A stretch of DNA of 64,000 nt from contig JAYSSR010000038.1 of assembly GCA_043720395.1 (NCBI GenBank), positions 124,001 through 188,000 of the forward strand, given 5' to 3'. Position numbers and translations under genes: made by a program. Origin of the DNA: JANOYY01 sp043720395. GTDB lineage: Bacteria > Actinomycetota > Acidimicrobiia > Acidimicrobiales > JANYDT01. Below, one piece after another: positions 32,693-41,615 of the stretch (position 1 is the stretch's first letter; every line of letters starts with the position of its first letter). Under the pieces are notes generated by a model. It saw only the letters and a list, made by a program, of their open reading frames with translations. It searched no databases and was not told the origin of the DNA.

Positions 32693-34971
32693 CCGATCAA
32701 CACGACGGGCGTGCGGGGCGACCACGGCAGTACGCCCAGGTGGCGGACGCCGGGGCCCGCGGCAAGGCGATCGTGCGATGTCGACACGAGCAGCATTCGT
32801 CCGGTCGGCCCGACGAGGATCTCGTCGAAATGCGCCGACGCGTTGGGCGCGACCACGTCGGCCCGCTCGGCGAGCCACACCGAACGCAGCGTTGCGTCGT
32901 CGGCGCGTGGCGAAGACCCGAAGGTGCCGGCCCGACCGATCACGAGGAATCGCGTGATGGCACCCGCGAGGTTGCCGACGCTTGCCCGTGCCAGTTCCAA
33001 ACCGACCTCGGCTTCGAGGCCGATATTCGCGATAGCGACTCCGTGGCCCTGTGACGCCACCAGGCGACATGCTTCAGTTGTCGAAGAACACTCGACCGGC
33101 ACGAGGTTGTTCGCGGCAATGAAGGCGGAGCATTGTCGGATCACCTGCGGGTGCGTGTATACGGTGGCGCCGGGCTGAAACATGGTGCCGGGAGCGACGT
33201 AGGCATCGAAACGAACCAGTACATCGACGACCCCACCCGCGACGAAATCGGCGGTCGAACCGAGCAGCGCTTCGGCCGCACGATCCACCAGTCCGCTCGA
33301 CGAGTTGGCGATGGGTATGACTCCGACGACCACGTCACCCATGGCAACGGATTCCACGAGGGGGCCGAAATCGACATGCTCAATTCGTGCGGCACCAGCC
33401 TCGCCGGTGAGGCGAGCGAGTTGACGTGCCGCCGTGTCGGAGAACGTCCCCGCCGGTCCCAAGAACCCAATCGGACCGTCGCGCAAGACGGGCAGCACGA
33501 CACCGTCGGGCCACACGAACACCTCATCGACGCGGCGTTGGATGGCGCGCTCGATCGATTCGAGGTCACGGTCGAGCCGAGCGGAGAATCGAACCACGAT
33601 CTCGCGCTGCCCGAGTCGCACCTCCTCCGACACGAGCGCTGCCGACACGACCCCGCCGATGCTCTCCACGACGTGCACCGCCGAGCCACCGCTGATCGAC
33701 TCCGGCACCAGTACCTTGCAGCCGCGTGCGACGGTCGGGAGCCATTGATCCAGTTCGGCTTCGAGCTCGTCGCCCGACAGGATGCGAACGCGGCCCAGGC
33801 TGAACTCGACCCGCTTCGTCTTCCCGCCGATGCCGAGTCGCCGTGCGTTTGCGATCGCGCGATCGTCGGTCAGCAGCGCGGCCGCTCCCTGCTTTCCGAC
33901 GAGCAGATCGGTGAGCACGAACGAGGTGGGTGTCATCTTCTCGATCCGTCCGACGTGCAGACGTTCGCCCCCCACAATCGACCGGACGCCCACGAGATCG
34001 CTGGTCCGACGCTGACGCGAAATCTGTGCGCGAGTTGCCTGCACGGCCGTGGTCGCGAGTCCACCGACCTGTTGGATCTTGGTGAACAGCGCACCGGGGA
34101 ACGGCTCGCGCAGCGTCGAAAGGTGATCTGCAAGCGCCGACGCGGGCTCGGCCGAGAGCTGTGTGTGGTGGAGCCGCTCGTTGGCGGCCGCAAAGGCCCG
34201 CGTGACCGTCCCGTCGTCGGCGGCTTGGATCGACGCCGAGGTCGCTTCCTGACCGGGTGTGAGGACTCGGCTCGCAAGCGCGAGGAGCAGCTCGAATACT
34301 GGGGTCCGATTGGCCCACAGGTCGTGTTCGACATCGAGACCCGATCGACCGATCACGTCCGCGAACCCGAGCAAGGCCTGGTGGGCTGCGGTCTGGACGT
34401 AGCGCATGATCTCGTCGTGACGGGCCGCCGTGAGCTCGTTGACCGTTCCGCCAGCAGCCTCGATCGCGTCACTGATCCATTGATGAGCGTCCGGGGAATC
34501 GAGCGACGGACACACCACGAAGGTCTGTCCGTCGGCGCTCGGAGCCGAGATACCGAAGAGGGCGTGGACGCCGACGACGCGGCCAGCGAAGGGCACTGCC
34601 CGGAACACATCGTCTGCCCGCACACGATCGTGGGACAGGTCGATGATTGTCGCGTCGGGTCGCAGAACCGGCAGTAGCCACGCCGCAACGGTCGGGAGTG
34701 TGTCGATGGGGACACCGATCACCACGTTCAGGCCGGGCTCGTCGAAGGACACGCCTTCGGGCCCGGCGTCGCCAACCTGCACCCGCGCCACGGGTACCTC
34801 GAATGCCACTTCAACGTTGTTGACAGACGAGCTTGCGTCCAGCAGCGTCACCGTTCGCCAGGGCAGGGGAACGAGAACGTGCTCGCCGAACCAGCGTGCA
34901 ACGCCGGATGCCGCGCCCACGATGACAAGGGAACGGGTCGGTCGGTCGGTCGGTACGGCGGGCTCGCTCAC
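32689..34971 (-). CDS. Fused prephenate dehydrogenase (TyrA-like) and prephenate dehydratase (PheA-like)
   Basis: 760 residues that join two branches of aromatic amino acid synthesis. About 1-300: TyrA-like Rossmann domain (VIVGAASGVARWFGE), VGVHALFG and the helical half with YVQTAAHQALLGFAD, which keeps the His expected at the active site. About 300-495: region I do not recognise. About 498-690: dehydratase domain with GFLGPAGTFSD, VVGVIPIANSSSGLV, HPQVIRQC and the catalytic TRF (in AITRFLVIGR, ~672). The ACT regulatory domain with its ESRP motif is missing or unrecognisable. GTG start; (GACC)n repeats follow within 12 codons. The operon position between hypothetical and DUF983 genes is unusual for this pathway. 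Confidence 0.82.
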   Translation of the reverse strand: MSEPAVPTDRPTRSLVIVGAASGVARWFGEHVLVPLPWRTVTLLDASSSVNNVEVAFEVPVARVQVGDAGPEGVSFDEPGLNVVIGVPIDTLPTVAAWLLPVLRPDATIIDLSHDRVRADDVFRAVPFAGRVVGVHALFGISAPSADGQTFVVCPSLDSPDAHQWISDAIEAAGGTVNELTAARHDEIMRYVQTAAHQALLGFADVIGRSGLDVEHDLWANRTPVFELLLALASRVLTPGQEATSASIQAADDGTVTRAFAAANERLHHTQLSAEPASALADHLSTLREPFPGALFTKIQQVGGLATTAVQATRAQISRQRRTSDLVGVRSIVGGERLHVGRIEKMTPTSFVLTDLLVGKQGAAALLTDDRAIANARRLGIGGKTKRVEFSLGRVRILSGDELEAELDQWLPTVARGCKVLVPESISGGSAVHVVESIGGVVSAALVSEEVRLGQREIVVRFSARLDRDLESIERAIQRRVDEVFVWPDGVVLPVLRDGPIGFLGPAGTFSDTAARQLARLTGEAGAARIEHVDFGPLVESVAMGDVVVGVIPIANSSSGLVDRAAEALLGSTADFVAGGVVDVLVRFDAYVAPGTMFQPGATVYTHPQVIRQCSAFIAANNLVPVECSSTTEACRLVASQGHGVAIANIGLEAEVGLELARASVGNLAGAITRFLVIGRAGTFGSSPRADDATLRSVWLAERADVVAPNASAHFDEILVGPTGRMLLVSTSHDRLAAGPGVRHLGVLPWSPRTPVVLIG
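34936..34954. repeat. Tetranucleotide run (GGTC)4.75 at the start of the TyrA-PheA gene
   Basis: Four full GGTC units and a partial fifth cover codons about 6-12 of the fusion gene. A slipped unit would shift the frame at the very start of translation. Confidence 0.85.
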
Positions 34972-34995
34972 AGCGACATCAAAGCTAGACGTGCG

Positions 34996-35463
34996 TCACG
35001 GAGGCGCGAGCTGGGCGAGCAGGTCCGCCACGATCGAGCGGGCACGTTCCGAACGTTCCCATGCGTCGGCAACCACCTCATGGTCGACCCAGCCGGAGGC
35101 CGTCGGTTCGATACCGAGACGGGTCGTCACCCAGTCCTTTAGGAGTGCAGCATCGAGCGGATCGTCATAGGCCGCAAACGCTTCGAGCCCGTCCCACAGC
35201 GATGCCGGTGGTGGCGAGACCTCGGGGGCATCGGACGTTGCAGCAAGGGCCAACGCGGCGAAGACCTGGGCCGTTGCGATGCCCCGTGGCTTGACGTAGT
35301 TCGCGACGGGGTGCAGCCTCCACTCGATGACGACGCCACCCGGACCGTCGTCGTCGATCCAGACCTGCGACCCGTTGACGTAGGCGTCAACTGGCTCGCC
35401 CAGCGTCCGATCGAGCGCAGCAATCAGGTCCGGTGTGCACCGCCAGACGCACGTCGCAACCAT
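34996..35463 (-). CDS. Conserved-looking hypothetical protein
   Basis: 155 residues, no known domain recognised. It begins MVATCVWRCTPDLIAALDR, has a central WRLHP-VANYVKPRG segment and a mainly helical, acidic second half. The ATG is five bases after the MMPL stop and the gene is followed by the TyrA-PheA fusion, so it belongs to the same operon. No signal peptide or membrane helix is seen, so it is probably cytoplasmic. Confidence 0.65.
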   Translation of the reverse strand: MVATCVWRCTPDLIAALDRTLGEPVDAYVNGSQVWIDDDGPGGVVIEWRLHPVANYVKPRGIATAQVFAALALAATSDAPEVSPPPASLWDGLEAFAAYDDPLDAALLKDWVTTRLGIEPTASGWVDHEVVADAWERSERARSIVADLLAQLAPP

Positions 35464-35468
35464 GGGGT

Positions 35469-37679
35469 TCAGCTCCCCGCCGCCGCGCCCAATCCGTTGG
35501 CACCGACCAGCGTGGGTGCGTCGTGGTGTCCTTCGACGTTGAGCTTCGGGAGCAGCCGGTCCAGCCATGCGGGGAACCACCAGTTGCGATTGCCGAGCAG
35601 CTCCATCGTCGCCGGTACGAGAAGGATGCGCACGACGGTTGCGTCGAGGAACACGGCCGTGGCGAGTCCAATTCCCATGAGTTTAAGTTGAATCTCGCCC
35701 ATCACGAACGGAAGAAACACGCAAATCATGATTGCAGCGGCGGCGGTGATCAGCCGGGCGGTACCGGCCAGGCCCTCTACGACAGCTTCCGAGTTGTCCC
35801 CGCGCCGGTCATACTCCTCGCGGATCTTCGACAGGAGGAAGACCTCATAATCCATCGACAGGCCGAACACGATCGCGAACAGCATCATCGGCATCCACGG
35901 TTCGATTGGTCCGGGCTTGCCGAGTCCAAGAACCGAGCCGAAGTGGCCTTGTTGGAAGATGAACACGATCACGCCGTAGCTGGCACCAATCGAAAGCAGG
36001 TTCATGACGACCGCCTTGAGCGGCACGAGTACCGACCTGAAAACGGCCATCAGCAACAAGAAGCTAAGAAGGAGCACGGCACCGATGAAGGCGGGTAGGC
36101 GTCCGCCCATCACGTCGCTGAAGTCGACGCCAGCCGGCGTCCAGCCGCCGACAAGTGCCGTCAGGGGCGTCCCGGCAGTCGCCTTCGGCACGACCTCATT
36201 GCGAAGGCGGTGGACGAGGTCAAAGGTGGCTTGATCCTGCGGACCAGTCGTCGGAATCAAGGTTATTGGGACTGCACCAATCGCAGCTGCGGCGGGATCG
36301 ATCGGCGAGACGAATGCAACCCCGGGCGTCTTCGAGAGCGCATCAATGAGTGCGGGAAGCGCGCCTGCAGCGCCGGCCTTGGACGTGTCGGCGACGATGA
36401 GGAACGGACCGTTGGAGCCGGGCCCGAATCCCTTCGCTTTCATGTCGTAGGCCCGACGAGTCGTCATCTCGGTGCGGTTGTTGCCCAGGTCGCGGAACCC
36501 GAGGCGCATCGAGAGGAGCGGCGCGGCGAGAAAGAGGAGAATCGTCAGGCCCGCCAACGCGCAGACGAGGGCGTTGCGTTGCACGAACCGGCTCCAGCGG
36601 TGCCACATCGTTTCTCTCCCGGCGTGGGCCGCAATCTTCAGCTGCTTGCGCTGCGACGTGATCTTCGTGCCAACGAAGCCGAGCATCGCCGGGATGAGCG
36701 TCAATGACGCCAAAACGATGACCGCCACGGGAAGGGCACCTGCGATAGCGATCCCGTTGACGAAGCCGAGACGCATGAGGAACATCCCGAGCATTGATAT
36801 GAGAACCGTTATACCGGCGAAGAGCACAGCTCTTCCGGACGTATCAAGTGAACGGACAGTTGCGTCGTGCGGGCTCAGTCCGTTGGCGAGTTCTTCCCGG
36901 TACCGGGTGATGATGAACAGCACATAGTCGATCCCGACGCCGAGGCCGATCATGGCCGTGATGCTCGTAACAAAGCTCGGCATCGTGATGACTGCCGAGG
37001 AGAGTTGTACGAGCGCAGTCGCGATCCCAACGCCGAGGAGTGCCGTGAGAATTGGCAATCCCATTGCGATGAGCGACCCGAACGCGACAAGCAAGATGAT
37101 GATGGCTGCGACGATGCCGAGGATCTCCGAGGGCGGAATCTTGAACTCGTTGAACGGGTTGCCGCCGAATTCGGTCGTGACCCCAGCGTCACGAAGTGGC
37201 CGAGCAATCTTGATCAGCTTCGGCGGGTCATTCAGGATGCTGATGTTGTCGCTGAAGTCGATGGTCGCGACCGCGACCGTCCCGTCGGGTGAGACGAAGG
37301 GTTGATTCGCGTCAAATGGCGACTGGTAGCGCTCCACGATCTTGTCGCTCGTCGGTCCGCTGCGACGTACCGCAGCCGCTTTTTTGAGGAAGTCCTCGAT
37401 CTCCGTTTTGAACGCCGCGACTCCCCCCTTCTCGGCGGGAACGGCGAAAAGGACCTCGCCCGTCATGCCAGCAGCAAGGTCTTTGGCCTCGGGGACTGCT
37501 TTTTCGATCAGCTTGAGCGCCTTGAAGCTCTCGGCACCCGGAAGGTCGCCGCCCTGGGACTCGTCGAAGGTCCCCCCGAACGCGCCCGCGAGGACGAACG
37601 AAAGTGGAAGGGCCACGATCCATGCGACGAGCACAATCCGGCGCTTCCGGAACGAAAAAGAGGCGAGACGTTCGAGCAC
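35469..37679 (-). CDS. MMPL/RND family transporter
   Basis: 736 residues with about 12 membrane helices in two halves, each preceded by a large external loop. The proton-relay motifs GVGIDYVLFIITRYREEL in the first half and GLSMDYEVFLLSKIREEY in the second are typical of MmpL proteins, which export lipids or other hydrophobic compounds. It starts with GTG 50 bases after a membrane-anchored protein gene, which may encode an MmpS-like helper. The substrate is not predictable. Confidence 0.9.
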   Translation of the reverse strand: MLERLASFSFRKRRIVLVAWIVALPLSFVLAGAFGGTFDESQGGDLPGAESFKALKLIEKAVPEAKDLAAGMTGEVLFAVPAEKGGVAAFKTEIEDFLKKAAAVRRSGPTSDKIVERYQSPFDANQPFVSPDGTVAVATIDFSDNISILNDPPKLIKIARPLRDAGVTTEFGGNPFNEFKIPPSEILGIVAAIIILLVAFGSLIAMGLPILTALLGVGIATALVQLSSAVITMPSFVTSITAMIGLGVGIDYVLFIITRYREELANGLSPHDATVRSLDTSGRAVLFAGITVLISMLGMFLMRLGFVNGIAIAGALPVAVIVLASLTLIPAMLGFVGTKITSQRKQLKIAAHAGRETMWHRWSRFVQRNALVCALAGLTILLFLAAPLLSMRLGFRDLGNNRTEMTTRRAYDMKAKGFGPGSNGPFLIVADTSKAGAAGALPALIDALSKTPGVAFVSPIDPAAAAIGAVPITLIPTTGPQDQATFDLVHRLRNEVVPKATAGTPLTALVGGWTPAGVDFSDVMGGRLPAFIGAVLLLSFLLLMAVFRSVLVPLKAVVMNLLSIGASYGVIVFIFQQGHFGSVLGLGKPGPIEPWMPMMLFAIVFGLSMDYEVFLLSKIREEYDRRGDNSEAVVEGLAGTARLITAAAAIMICVFLPFVMGEIQLKLMGIGLATAVFLDATVVRILLVPATMELLGNRNWWFPAWLDRLLPKLNVEGHHDAPTLVGANGLGAAAGS

Positions 37680-37729
37680 GGTGTTCTCCCGTGAGGTGAG
37701 TGGGGTGGGGTGGGGGGAATTCGGACAGG

Positions 37730-38386
37730 TCAGCCGAGCTGAACCGGTGCACTGCTGAGCTTCGCGATGGCCTGGCGCGCGAGGTCGGGGTCCTTTGAAT
37801 CGACGGTCATCGTGACCCCGTCGTCGTAGCGCCTGCTGAAGGTGGTGACGACCTGCGTTACGACTCGGTCATCAATGACACGATGCCAGGTAGCGCCGTC
37901 GATTATCTCGGGTTCACCGACAACCGCGAGGGGGTCCTGGAGACGGCGAGCGAGGAACTTGTCGTTGCTCTGCCACACGTGCACACTGCGTCCGCCGCGA
38001 TTGGACTCGAGGCCTGGCGTGCGGTACCAGACGTTGAGCTTGTACGCCTGGAACCCCTGCTTCGAATCGGGCTCGTCGAAGAACACCCTGACCATTTTCG
38101 ATTGCTGTGGTGACGTCGTTGGGAGGCGGATCGTGAACGGTGCCTTGGCATACGCCTCAGCCAGCGCCGCTTCGGCGTTCGATTTTGCGTTGCCGCGATG
38201 CGACGCCTGCCATGCGCCGTTGGCAATCAGCGAGAGCGCCAGAAGAGCCGGGGCGATCAGCACCCACTTCGCCACTCGACGACTCTTGTGCTGGTCGGCG
38301 GGACCGTACTCGGCGTTCAGGGAATCCGCCCCGACAGGACTTGCGACTGACGCCGTGAGGTTCACCGCATCAAAGGTACAGGACAC
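37730..38386 (-). CDS. Membrane-anchored extracytoplasmic protein, possible MMPL partner
   Basis: 218 residues: a cytoplasmic N-terminus of about 40, one membrane helix (VAKWVLIAPALLALSLIANGAW) and an external domain of about 150 residues. No family is recognised. Its place directly upstream of the MMPL gene recalls MmpS-MmpL pairs, but no sequence likeness to MmpS is evident. The start is uncertain: AGGAGG directly abuts the GTG at 38386 with no spacing, and a GTG eight codons later is the other candidate. It diverges from the NagZ-like gene across 38 bases. Confidence 0.7.
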   Translation of the reverse strand: MSCTFDAVNLTASVASPVGADSLNAEYGPADQHKSRRVAKWVLIAPALLALSLIANGAWQASHRGNAKSNAEAALAEAYAKAPFTIRLPTTSPQQSKMVRVFFDEPDSKQGFQAYKLNVWYRTPGLESNRGGRSVHVWQSNDKFLARRLQDPLAVVGEPEIIDGATWHRVIDDRVVTQVVTTFSRRYDDGVTMTVDSKDPDLARQAIAKLSSAPVQLG

Positions 38387-38424
38387 CTCCTCGAAACAGA
38401 ACCCGCAGAACTACGGTGTGTCAC

Positions 38425-39579
38425 ATGGCACGGCGCGTCGGGACGTTGATCGGATTGCCTCTTGTCGCCTTCCTCCTTGGACCTGCTGGTGCCTCCGGAG
38501 TGGGTGGTCCGACGACCGCGGAATCAATCGCGTCGTGCGCGCCGGCACCGCTCACGCCGACCGGCACGGACCGTCAGCTCCTTCGCAGGGTCCTCTTCCT
38601 CGGGTTTGCCGACGAGACACCGAAACGCCTCACGTTGCTCGCTAAAAGTGGCGTCGGCGGGTTCTTCATCATGGGCAGTCGCTCGTCGTCGTCGATCAAG
38701 AGCCTGCGGGCGCAGCTCGCGGCGATCGACGTGGGGGCAGCGAGCGCCACTGCGTCGCGGCCGTTCGTTGCGGTGGACGAAGAAGGTGGGAGGGTCCAAC
38801 GGCTCAAAGCGCTCGGTGCCCTCCCGTCGGCCCGGGCCATGAGCCTGCTGGCACCCGCCGCAATCACGAAACTCGCATCCGATCACGCGGCGAAGATGAA
38901 GACGATCACGATCGACCCTAGGCGAGGAATCAACATGGACTTCGCCCCTGTCCTTGACCTTGACAGTCGCGCGAGCGGGATCATCGCAACGCGATCCTTT
39001 TCCGCCGATCCGTCCAAGGCCTGGCGGAGCGCCAATGCGTTCGCTGCTGGACTTCAAGCGCAGGGGATCACGCCGGTGTTCAAGCACTTCCCCGGACATG
39101 GGCACGCAACGGGCGACTCGCACAAGCTTCTCCCGTCGACGCCGCCGCTCGCTCAACTGCTGAAAAGTGACCTCCTCCCCTTCATGGAAATGATCGCCGC
39201 CCCCGGCGACCACGTAGTGATGGTCGGTCACCTCCTGGTCGACGGACTCTCGGATGGCCCCGCGACCCCAACCTCCATGTCGACAAAGACGTATTCGTAC
39301 CTTCGCGACGAGCTCCGCTTCCGTGGCCTCGTGCTGACCGACGATCTCGGCATGGGCGCATTGTCCACAATTCCAAGGCTGAGCGACCGAGTGGCGAAGG
39401 CGATCTCGGCCGGTACAGACATGGCGCTGGTCGCCACAACGAACGGGATCGAGGCCGTGCTCGATCAGCTCGAAGCGAAGATGGGTACGGACAGGACGTT
39501 GCGCGGTGCCGTGATCCGGGCGAACCAGAACATCGCGGCGTTCCGGTGCCGGAACCTTTCGAGCGAAGGGACCAACTGA
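38425..39579 (+). CDS. Exported beta-N-acetylhexosaminidase (glycoside hydrolase family 3, NagZ-like)
   Basis: 384 residues with an N-terminal signal peptide (about 1-26). The GH3 barrel carries FKHFPGHGHATGDSH, the NagZ loop whose His acts as acid/base, and the nucleophile Asp in VLTDDLGMGAL. VDEEGGRVQRL is a further family mark. Being exported, it probably removes N-acetylglucosamine from peptidoglycan or similar glycans outside the membrane, unlike cytoplasmic NagZ of enteric bacteria. ATG at 38425 is used; a GTG three codons upstream is possible. Confidence 0.92.
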   Translation: MARRVGTLIGLPLVAFLLGPAGASGVGGPTTAESIASCAPAPLTPTGTDRQLLRRVLFLGFADETPKRLTLLAKSGVGGFFIMGSRSSSSIKSLRAQLAAIDVGAASATASRPFVAVDEEGGRVQRLKALGALPSARAMSLLAPAAITKLASDHAAKMKTITIDPRRGINMDFAPVLDLDSRASGIIATRSFSADPSKAWRSANAFAAGLQAQGITPVFKHFPGHGHATGDSHKLLPSTPPLAQLLKSDLLPFMEMIAAPGDHVVMVGHLLVDGLSDGPATPTSMSTKTYSYLRDELRFRGLVLTDDLGMGALSTIPRLSDRVAKAISAGTDMALVATTNGIEAVLDQLEAKMGTDRTLRGAVIRANQNIAAFRCRNLSSEGTN

Positions 39580-39637
39580 CTTCGTCCCGGCTGACGTGCG
39601 CAACAACGCGCTGAAACCCGGCAAGACTCGGCGAACC

Positions 39638-40192
39638 ATGTCCCCGAAGCCCCGCAGCGTCCGTCCTGCCAAGCCGCTCGCCGCCGCGAATCCGGGTGCG
39701 GGTGCGGCCGCCCGAGCCCGTCGTCGACAGGCCCACGAGCCGCTCGACGAGATCAACAAAGGGATCATCACCGAGCTCCAGCTCGACGGACGAAAGAGCT
39801 ACACCGCCATTGCCGAACGAGTCGGCCTCTCCGAAGCGGCCGTCCGGCAACGCGTGCAGCGCCTCACCGACGACGGCGTGATTCAAGTGGTCGCGGTGAC
39901 CGACCCGATGCGTCTCGGATTCCGACGCGTGGCGATGATCGCCATGCGGACGGAAGGCGACGCAACGGTTCTTGCCGAGCAGCTGTCGAAGGTTCCGGAG
40001 GTGAGCTACGTCGTGCTTGCAGGCGGGACGTACGACCTTCTCGCCGAAGTCGTGTGCGAGGACGACGACCACCTGATCGACGTCGTCAACAAGACCATCC
40101 GTCAGTTTCCCGGAGTCCGGGAGACCGATACGTTCATGTACCTACGGCTCTTCAAGGAGAGCTACACCTGGGGGGTTCCGCCGAATGACTAG
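39638..40192 (+). CDS. Lrp/AsnC family transcriptional regulator
   Basis: 184 residues. A basic N-terminal tail of about 45 residues precedes the helix-turn-helix (ITELQLDGRKSYTAIAERVGLSEAAVRQRVQRL) and the RAM/AsnC effector domain (LAGGTYDLLAEVVCED). Lrp proteins bind amino acids and control their metabolism. It overlaps the following class III aminotransferase by eight bases and is probably its regulator. The ATG at 39638 is used; an upstream GTG would add 14 residues. Confidence 0.92.
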   Translation: MSPKPRSVRPAKPLAAANPGAGAAARARRRQAHEPLDEINKGIITELQLDGRKSYTAIAERVGLSEAAVRQRVQRLTDDGVIQVVAVTDPMRLGFRRVAMIAMRTEGDATVLAEQLSKVPEVSYVVLAGGTYDLLAEVVCEDDDHLIDVVNKTIRQFPGVRETDTFMYLRLFKESYTWGVPPND

Positions 40193-41423
40193 CAGCCTGT
40201 CTCCGTTCCTGCATGCGTTCGCGAAGCCGTCGGCCAAGCCCGGCGACTTCATCAACATCGTCCGAGGCGAGGGCGCCGCGATCTTCGACGACAAGGGCAA
40301 CCGCTACGTCGATGGACTTGCGAGCCTTTGGTATTGCCAGGTCGGCCACGGACGTGAAGAGATCGCCGATGCCGTACGCGCGCAGATGGTTTCCATCGCG
40401 GGATACAACACGTTCGACATCTTCACGAACGAGCCGAGCGAACGGCTCGCGGCGGAAGTAGCGAACCTCGCACCGATGGCTGACGCGCGGGTGTTCTTCA
40501 CGAGTGGCGGTTCGGAGTCCGTTGATACCGCAATGAAGTTGGCGCGCATCGCCCATGTACAGGCGGGTCACCCGGAGAAGACTGTGATCATCAGCCGTCA
40601 GCAGAGCTATCACGGCGTGAACTATGGCGGTCTGGCCGCCACCGGATTGCCGCTCAATCGGGCGGGATTCGGCGAAATGCTGCCCGAGGTCGTTCACGTG
40701 CCGCAGCACGACCTCGACGCGGTCGGTGCAATCTGTGCGCAGCACGCCGGTCGCGTTGCCGCAATCATGACGGAGCCGGTGCAGGGTGCGGGCGGTGTCC
40801 ATCCGCCGAAGCCCGGGTACCTCGAAGGACTCCGTGCCTTGGCCGATCAGCACGGCGCATTCCTCATTTTCGACGAGGTCATCTGCGGTTTCGGTCGACT
40901 TGGCACCTGGTGGGGTGCGCAGCGCTTCGGCGTCACGCCCGACCTGATCACGTTCGCGAAGGGCATCTCGTCGGGGTATCTGCCGCTCGGCGGCGTCCTC
41001 GTAGGACCGGCCGTCCGGGCCCCTTTGGAGGCTGATCCCGCCTTCATCCTTCGCCACGGATACACCTACTCGGGTCACCCGAGCGCGTGCGCTGCCGGGC
41101 TCGCCAACCTGGAGATCATGAAACGGGAAGGGCTTGTGGAGCGTGCGAATCACGTCGGTGCCCGTCTGTCCGCCGGGCTTCTTGCGCTTCACTCGGCGGG
41201 CAAGCTTGCCGAAGTACGAGGTGACGGTGCCGTGTGGGCCGTTGGACTGCACGAAGGGATGAATCCGGCCGATGTTCGGGGCACGATGATGAAGAACGGC
41301 GCGATTGCGCGCCCGATCCCCCCGTCGACGCTGGCGTTCTGTCCGCCGCTCGTCATCACTGACGACGACATCGACCTTCTCGTCCACGCGCTCGACGTTG
41401 CCGTCACGAAGGCGGGTGCGTGA
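40185..41423 (+). CDS. Class III PLP-dependent aminotransferase
   Basis: 412 residues. The PLP lysine lies in ITFAKGISSGYLPLGG; the cofactor aspartate is in LIFDEVICGFGR and the FFTSGGSESVDTAMKL stretch binds the phosphate. The sequence resembles omega-amino acid:pyruvate aminotransferases, which act on terminal amines of beta-alanine, 4-aminobutyrate, polyamines or lysine. With the upstream Lrp regulator and the downstream saccharopine-dehydrogenase-like gene, a role in lysine or polyamine breakdown is reasonable but unproven. Confidence 0.92.
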   Translation: MTSSLSPFLHAFAKPSAKPGDFINIVRGEGAAIFDDKGNRYVDGLASLWYCQVGHGREEIADAVRAQMVSIAGYNTFDIFTNEPSERLAAEVANLAPMADARVFFTSGGSESVDTAMKLARIAHVQAGHPEKTVIISRQQSYHGVNYGGLAATGLPLNRAGFGEMLPEVVHVPQHDLDAVGAICAQHAGRVAAIMTEPVQGAGGVHPPKPGYLEGLRALADQHGAFLIFDEVICGFGRLGTWWGAQRFGVTPDLITFAKGISSGYLPLGGVLVGPAVRAPLEADPAFILRHGYTYSGHPSACAAGLANLEIMKREGLVERANHVGARLSAGLLALHSAGKLAEVRGDGAVWAVGLHEGMNPADVRGTMMKNGAIARPIPPSTLAFCPPLVITDDDIDLLVHALDVAVTKAGA

Positions 41424-41566
41424 TGGCCCGACTCTCCGCATGGAACGTCACCTGGGCCGGTGGACACGCCGGGCTGCTGAGCGAGTTCGAGATCCGTTCG
41501 TGGGGTGCCCTCGTCGAGAGCCATCCCAGTACCCACGGCCGCGTGAAGCGGCCATCACAAATCTGA
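41423..41566 (+). CDS. Possible short coupled reading frame (47 residues), doubtful
   Basis: ATG overlaps the aminotransferase stop (TGATG) and opens 47 codons. No family is recognised and the end contains a GGCCGC-GTGAA-GCGGCC hairpin (41538-41553). It may only be trailing sequence. Confidence 0.2.
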   Translation: MARLSAWNVTWAGGHAGLLSEFEIRSWGALVESHPSTHGRVKRPSQI

Positions 41567-41597
41567 CCGTTCCCAGTATTCGGTACCGCGGAACGGT
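41566..41597. promoter_or_regulatory. 8-bp dyad just before saccharopine-dehydrogenase-like gene
   Basis: ACCGTTCC (41566-41573) and GGAACGGT (41590-41597) are perfect complements with a 16-base loop, 18 bases before the ATG. It could be an operator or an attenuating hairpin in the operon's last spacer. Confidence 0.35.
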
Positions 41598-41615
41598 CCC
41601 TGAACAAGGACCGAT

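Noticed and set aside
38524..39771. Long open frame antisense to the NagZ-like gene (about 415 codons)
   Set aside because: Arg/His-rich composition without any domain; the plus-strand gene has full GH3 motifs. GC-rich codon bias makes such shadows common.
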